From Arthrobacter sp. MMS18-M83 (lineage in GTDB: Bacteria > Actinomycetota > Actinomycetes > Actinomycetales > Micrococcaceae): 64,000 bases of DNA. Position 1 is the first letter of the stretch. The number at the start of each line of letters is the position of its first letter. Positions 61,189 to 64,000 of this stretch are shown piece after piece. Below the pieces are notes generated by a model, which ran no database searches, was not told the DNA's origin, and saw nothing but the letters and a program-made list of their open reading frames with translations. The stretch is from NCBI RefSeq assembly GCF_026683955.1, contig NZ_CP113343.1, positions 3,472,001 through 3,536,000 on the forward strand. The letters are read 5' to 3'. Position numbers and translations under genes: made by a program.

Positions 61189-61291
61189 ACCATTGAAATA
61201 TTGAAAATGTTGGAGATCCACGCCGGATTTCCAACTGTGGCAGGGCCCAGCGCGGTCCGCAGACCACAACTGCACAAGGAGAATAAGCAGC

Positions 61292-61999
61292 ATGGCAAAG
61301 CGCAGCAAAGCATATGAGGCAGCCGTAGCCAAGATCGAGGCAGACAAGTTCTACGCCCCGTTCGAGGCCATCAAGCTCGCCAAGGACACCAACCCGTCCA
61401 AGTTCGACGCCACCGTTGAGGTTGCTTTCCGTTTGGGCGTCGACCCGCGTAAGGCCGACCAGATGGTCCGCGGCACTGTCAACCTGCCGCACGGCACGGG
61501 AAAGACTGCCCGGGTCCTGGTTTTCGCGACGGGCGACAAGGCCGAAGCAGCAATCGCTGCAGGCGCCGACTTCGTTGGTTCCGATGACCTGATCGAAAAG
61601 ATCGCAGCCGGCTGGACCGACTTCGACGCCGCAGTGGCAACCCCTGACCTCATGGGCAAGGTTGGCCGCCTCGGTAAGGTCCTCGGCCCGCGTAACCTCA
61701 TGCCGAACCCGAAGACCGGTACCGTGACCGCAGACGTCACCAAGGCTGTCAACGACATCAAGGGCGGCAAGATCGACTTCCGCGTCGACAAGCACTCGAA
61801 CCTGCACTTCATCATCGGCAAGGTTTCCTTTGACGAGCTGAAGCTGGCCGAGAACTACGCAGCTGCTCTGGAAGAGGTGCTTCGCCTGAAGCCGTCCGCT
61901 TCCAAGGGCCGCTACATCCAGAAGGCTACCGTCGCCACCACGTTCGGCCCGGGCATCTCCGTTGACCCGAACGTCACCAAGGTTCTCACCGAGGCGTAA
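61292..61999 (+). CDS. rplA: 50S ribosomal protein L1
   Basis: A 235-residue L1 of the ribosome stalk that also represses its own operon in relatives. [69 protein letters not shown] is the domain I beginning; [19 protein letters not shown] is the family signature. ATG 61292 follows AAGGAG. It ends the secE-nusG-rplK-rplA run and has its own terminator. Confidence 0.97.
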   Translation: MAKRSKAYEAAVAKIEADKFYAPFEAIKLAKDTNPSKFDATVEVAFRLGVDPRKADQMVRGTVNLPHGTGKTARVLVFATGDKAEAAIAAGADFVGSDDLIEKIAAGWTDFDAAVATPDLMGKVGRLGKVLGPRNLMPNPKTGTVTADVTKAVNDIKGGKIDFRVDKHSNLHFIIGKVSFDELKLAENYAAALEEVLRLKPSASKGRYIQKATVATTFGPGISVDPNVTKVLTEA

Positions 62000-62024
62000 G
62001 CCACAGGGAGCATCGACTCTGAAT

Positions 62025-62062
62025 GGACCGTCCGGCCTCGCGCCGGGCGGTCCTTTGTTTGT
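62025..62062 (+). terminator. terminator after rplA
   Basis: A 12-bp stem with one G-U pair (GGACCGTCCGGC with GCCGGGCGGTCC), loop CTCGC, followed by TTTGTTTG. It separates rplA from the acetyltransferase genes. Confidence 0.88.
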
Positions 62063-62203
62063 CCGCTTGCGGAGCCGCCTTCGCGGCATGGTGAAGCGTA
62101 CGACGGCGGCCCGCACCTCCCGGCGTCGGGCACCTCGAGCGGTGAGGCACCTCCCGGCGTCGGGCACCTATCGCGGCTGGCGGCCGCTGATTAGGCTGAG
62201 GAC

Positions 62204-63295
62204 ATGACAGGCCTGCTTCCGGACTTCAGCATCTATGAGTTCCATCTGCCGGAGTCCCTGGAAGGGCGGGACGGCGAGGAGTTCCGTGAACTCTCGGCCG
62301 CGATGGACGCAATGGTGCTGGAAATTTGGGGAAACTTGGACAGGGCATCGTCGGCGCCCGTCCGGCTTTCTGGATGGCGCGACACCCCCTACGAGGTATC
62401 CAGGAACTTTCTTGCGCGGGTTGACGGAGGCATCGTTGGCTACGCTTCCTGCCACGTTCCGGTCAAAGACAACGTCGGCACGGCATGGCTACATGTAGAT
62501 GTCCTGCAGAGATACCGCCGGCGTGGAATCGGAACCGCCTTGCTCCGCACCGTGGAGGAAGTCGCGAAGGCACAGGGAAGGCATGTCTTGCAGGCGCACA
62601 CCGAACACCCCGTCGCCTTCGAAGGGGCCGGTCGGCTTGATCCTGCCGCGGGAGCCGGGGGAGTGCCCGGAGATGGTCCGGGCGTCGCGTTCTGCCTCAA
62701 GAACGGATACAGACTGGAACAGACAAGTAGGTTCAGCAGACTGGAAATGGACCACGACGCGGAGTGGGCGAACCTTGAGTTCATGGCGCATTCCAAAGCG
62801 GATGCCGCATACGGGGTCCTTGGCTGGACGAACCGTTGCCCCGGCGAATACGTGGAGCAGATGGCGGTTCTCATGGGCCGGATGAGCACGGATACTCCCG
62901 CGGGAGGCCTTGAGATTGAGGCAGAGGCTTGGGACGCGACACGCGTCAGGCAACTTGAGGACACTACCCTTGCCGAGGGCCGGACCGCCCTTGTGGCAGC
63001 TGCACAACATCGCCCAACGGGTGAACTCGCCGCTTACACCGTGATTTACCTCGATCCTGCGAAGCCGTGGATGGCCGATCAGGACGACACCTTGGTGGCA
63101 AGTCCGCACCGAGGCCACGGATTGGGGATGCTCGTGAAATTGGCGAACCTGAGGCGACTGCAAGCAGAATATCCGGCTGTCCAACGCGTCATGACTTTTA
63201 ACGCCGAGGAAAACGAACATATGCTGGCCATCAACGTAAAGCTCGGCTTCCGACCGGTGGGATACGACGGCGAATGGCAAAAGAGGACCAAATGA
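62204..63295 (+). CDS. tandem-GNAT N-acetyltransferase
   Basis: A 363-residue protein with two GNAT domains. The N-terminal one has VGTAWLHVDVLQRYRRRGIGTALLRTVEEVAK with the acetyl-CoA loop RRRGIG; the C-terminal one has TLVASPHRGHGLGMLVKLANLRRLQAEYPAVQRVMTFNAEENEHMLAINVKLGFRPVG with HRGHGLG. This is the architecture of MshD-like and other actinobacterial double-GNAT enzymes, but it does not match MshD elsewhere in the window. Its stop overlaps the next GNAT gene (ATGA). Substrate unknown. Confidence 0.85.
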   Translation: MTGLLPDFSIYEFHLPESLEGRDGEEFRELSAAMDAMVLEIWGNLDRASSAPVRLSGWRDTPYEVSRNFLARVDGGIVGYASCHVPVKDNVGTAWLHVDVLQRYRRRGIGTALLRTVEEVAKAQGRHVLQAHTEHPVAFEGAGRLDPAAGAGGVPGDGPGVAFCLKNGYRLEQTSRFSRLEMDHDAEWANLEFMAHSKADAAYGVLGWTNRCPGEYVEQMAVLMGRMSTDTPAGGLEIEAEAWDATRVRQLEDTTLAEGRTALVAAAQHRPTGELAAYTVIYLDPAKPWMADQDDTLVASPHRGHGLGMLVKLANLRRLQAEYPAVQRVMTFNAEENEHMLAINVKLGFRPVGYDGEWQKRTK

Positions 63296-64000
63296 CGAGC
63301 ACGGTGGAGATCGGCCAACTCTGGATCCCGGATTCCCTTGACGCCGATGACGCGAAGGATTTCCTCGCCGCCGTGGAAGTCAGCCGCAAAGTCCGGATGC
63401 AGATCTGGGGGAGTGACGACCTCGCATACACGCCGTTGGAGAAACTGCTCGAACTGGCAGATCCATACGAACGCCAGGTCATTCTTGTGGCCCGCCTCGA
63501 CGGCCGCATCGTCGGCACCGTCGACATAGCGCTCCCGCTTGCCGACAACATGGACCTGGCGGAATTCACCCTCGATATCCTCCCGGAGTTCCAACGCAGG
63601 GGCGTGGGGCGGCAGCTTCTGGAGGCCGCCGAACATTTCGCCAAGAGCGAGGGCAGGACGATGATCATGGTGGACACCAACCACCCTGCCGCGTCCCTGC
63701 ACGGGGGTGCCGACGAACAATTAGTGCCGGGCAGTGGCCTCGGGTTCGTCCCCCTGGCCAGCCGCGAGGTCGATTTCGCCCGGCGTACCGGCTACACCCT
63801 CCAGCACATCGAACAGTTCAGTTCCTGCGCCCTGCCGCTGGACTCGAAGCTCGTCGCCGAGCTCGAGGCCGAAGCGGAGGATGCGAATGCCGGCCGGTAC
63901 CGCGTCCACCACTGGACGGACCGTTGCCCGGAGCAATGGCTCGAGGCCGTGGCCGCGCTCGAGAACGCTGCCGGCGAAGTTGTGTCGGAGGGCGGCGAGA
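63292..64000 (+). CDS. second tandem-GNAT N-acetyltransferase, 3' end beyond window
   Basis: Starts at ATG 63292 overlapping the previous stop and stays open to the window end (at least 236 codons). The N-terminal GNAT domain reads MDLAEFTLDILPEFQRRGVGRQLLEAAEHFAKSEGRTMIMVDTNHP with the acetyl-CoA loop RRGVG, and it parallels the upstream protein (IPDSLDADDAKDFLAAVEVSRKVRMQIWG against LPESLEGRDGEEFRELSAAMDAMVLEIWG). The pair therefore looks like a tandem duplication. The second GNAT domain would lie outside the window. Confidence 0.85.
   Translation, partial: MTSTVEIGQLWIPDSLDADDAKDFLAAVEVSRKVRMQIWGSDDLAYTPLEKLLELADPYERQVILVARLDGRIVGTVDIALPLADNMDLAEFTLDILPEFQRRGVGRQLLEAAEHFAKSEGRTMIMVDTNHPAASLHGGADEQLVPGSGLGFVPLASREVDFARRTGYTLQHIEQFSSCALPLDSKLVAELEAEAEDANAGRYRVHHWTDRCPEQWLEAVAALENAAGEVVSEGGE

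Overview
The window is high-GC, gene-dense actinobacterial DNA, most likely from a member of the Micrococcaceae (Arthrobacter, Pseudarthrobacter or Paenarthrobacter). The pointers are a mycothiol synthase gene (mshD) next to a GlnR-type regulator, the block tRNA-Trp-secE-nusG-rplK-rplA, hadA/hadB-type dehydratases just before murB, frequent GTG and TTG starts, and ATGA-type gene overlaps. The genus is inferred from gene content and gene order; no database was consulted.

Left part (1-18 kb): the end of an HxlR regulator with an MFS transporter; a glutaryl-CoA-dehydrogenase-like enzyme; a short KdpD/KdpE-like two-component pair; a MOSC protein; a DEAD-box RNA helicase behind a long leader; a LysM protein; tRNA-Thr(GGT) and tRNA-Met(CAT), each followed by a strong terminator; a LysM protein with a sortase-like C-terminal domain; an AT-richer gap; a CPA1 antiporter; and a ROK regulator divergent from a GH13 alpha-glucosidase. 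At 18-25 kb lies a complete D-galactonate module: a GntR repressor, an ABC importer without its own ATPase, galactonate dehydratase, KDPGal aldolase and a PfkB-type KDGal kinase.

Mobile and repeat region (26.1-29.5 kb): a tandem array with an exact 32-bp period abuts an IS3-family element. That element has 15-bp terminal repeats and a GGC target duplication, and it has been split close to its right end by an IS110-family element. The IS110 upstream region folds like a bridge RNA and carries a 9-nt match to the site it entered. A second 32-bp-period array with the same core lies 31 kb away at 57.5 kb. A separate palindromic intergenic repeat family occurs at 17.1 and 37.6 kb.

Core metabolism (29.7-53 kb): an FAD monooxygenase; hadA-hadB-MFS-murB; an AlkZ-like protein; a minus-strand run ppk, mutT1-like, thyA, dfrA, small membrane protein, asd; mshD and glnR; a plus-strand run of a nitrobindin-like protein, flavodoxin-like reductase, ygfZ-like gene and ankyrin protein; a PadR regulator with an EmrB/QacA-type exporter; and pfkA.

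Right part (53-64 kb): an envelope-stress-like cluster with three PspC-domain proteins, one of them a histidine kinase fused to PspC and followed by a LuxR-type response regulator; an aspartate aminotransferase; tRNA-Trp, secE, nusG, rplK and rplA; and two GNAT acetyltransferase genes, the last cut by the window end. In many actinobacteria thrT-metT, hadAB(C) and trpT-secE-nusG-rplK-rplA lie close together; here they keep that order and orientation but are spread over about 50 kb.
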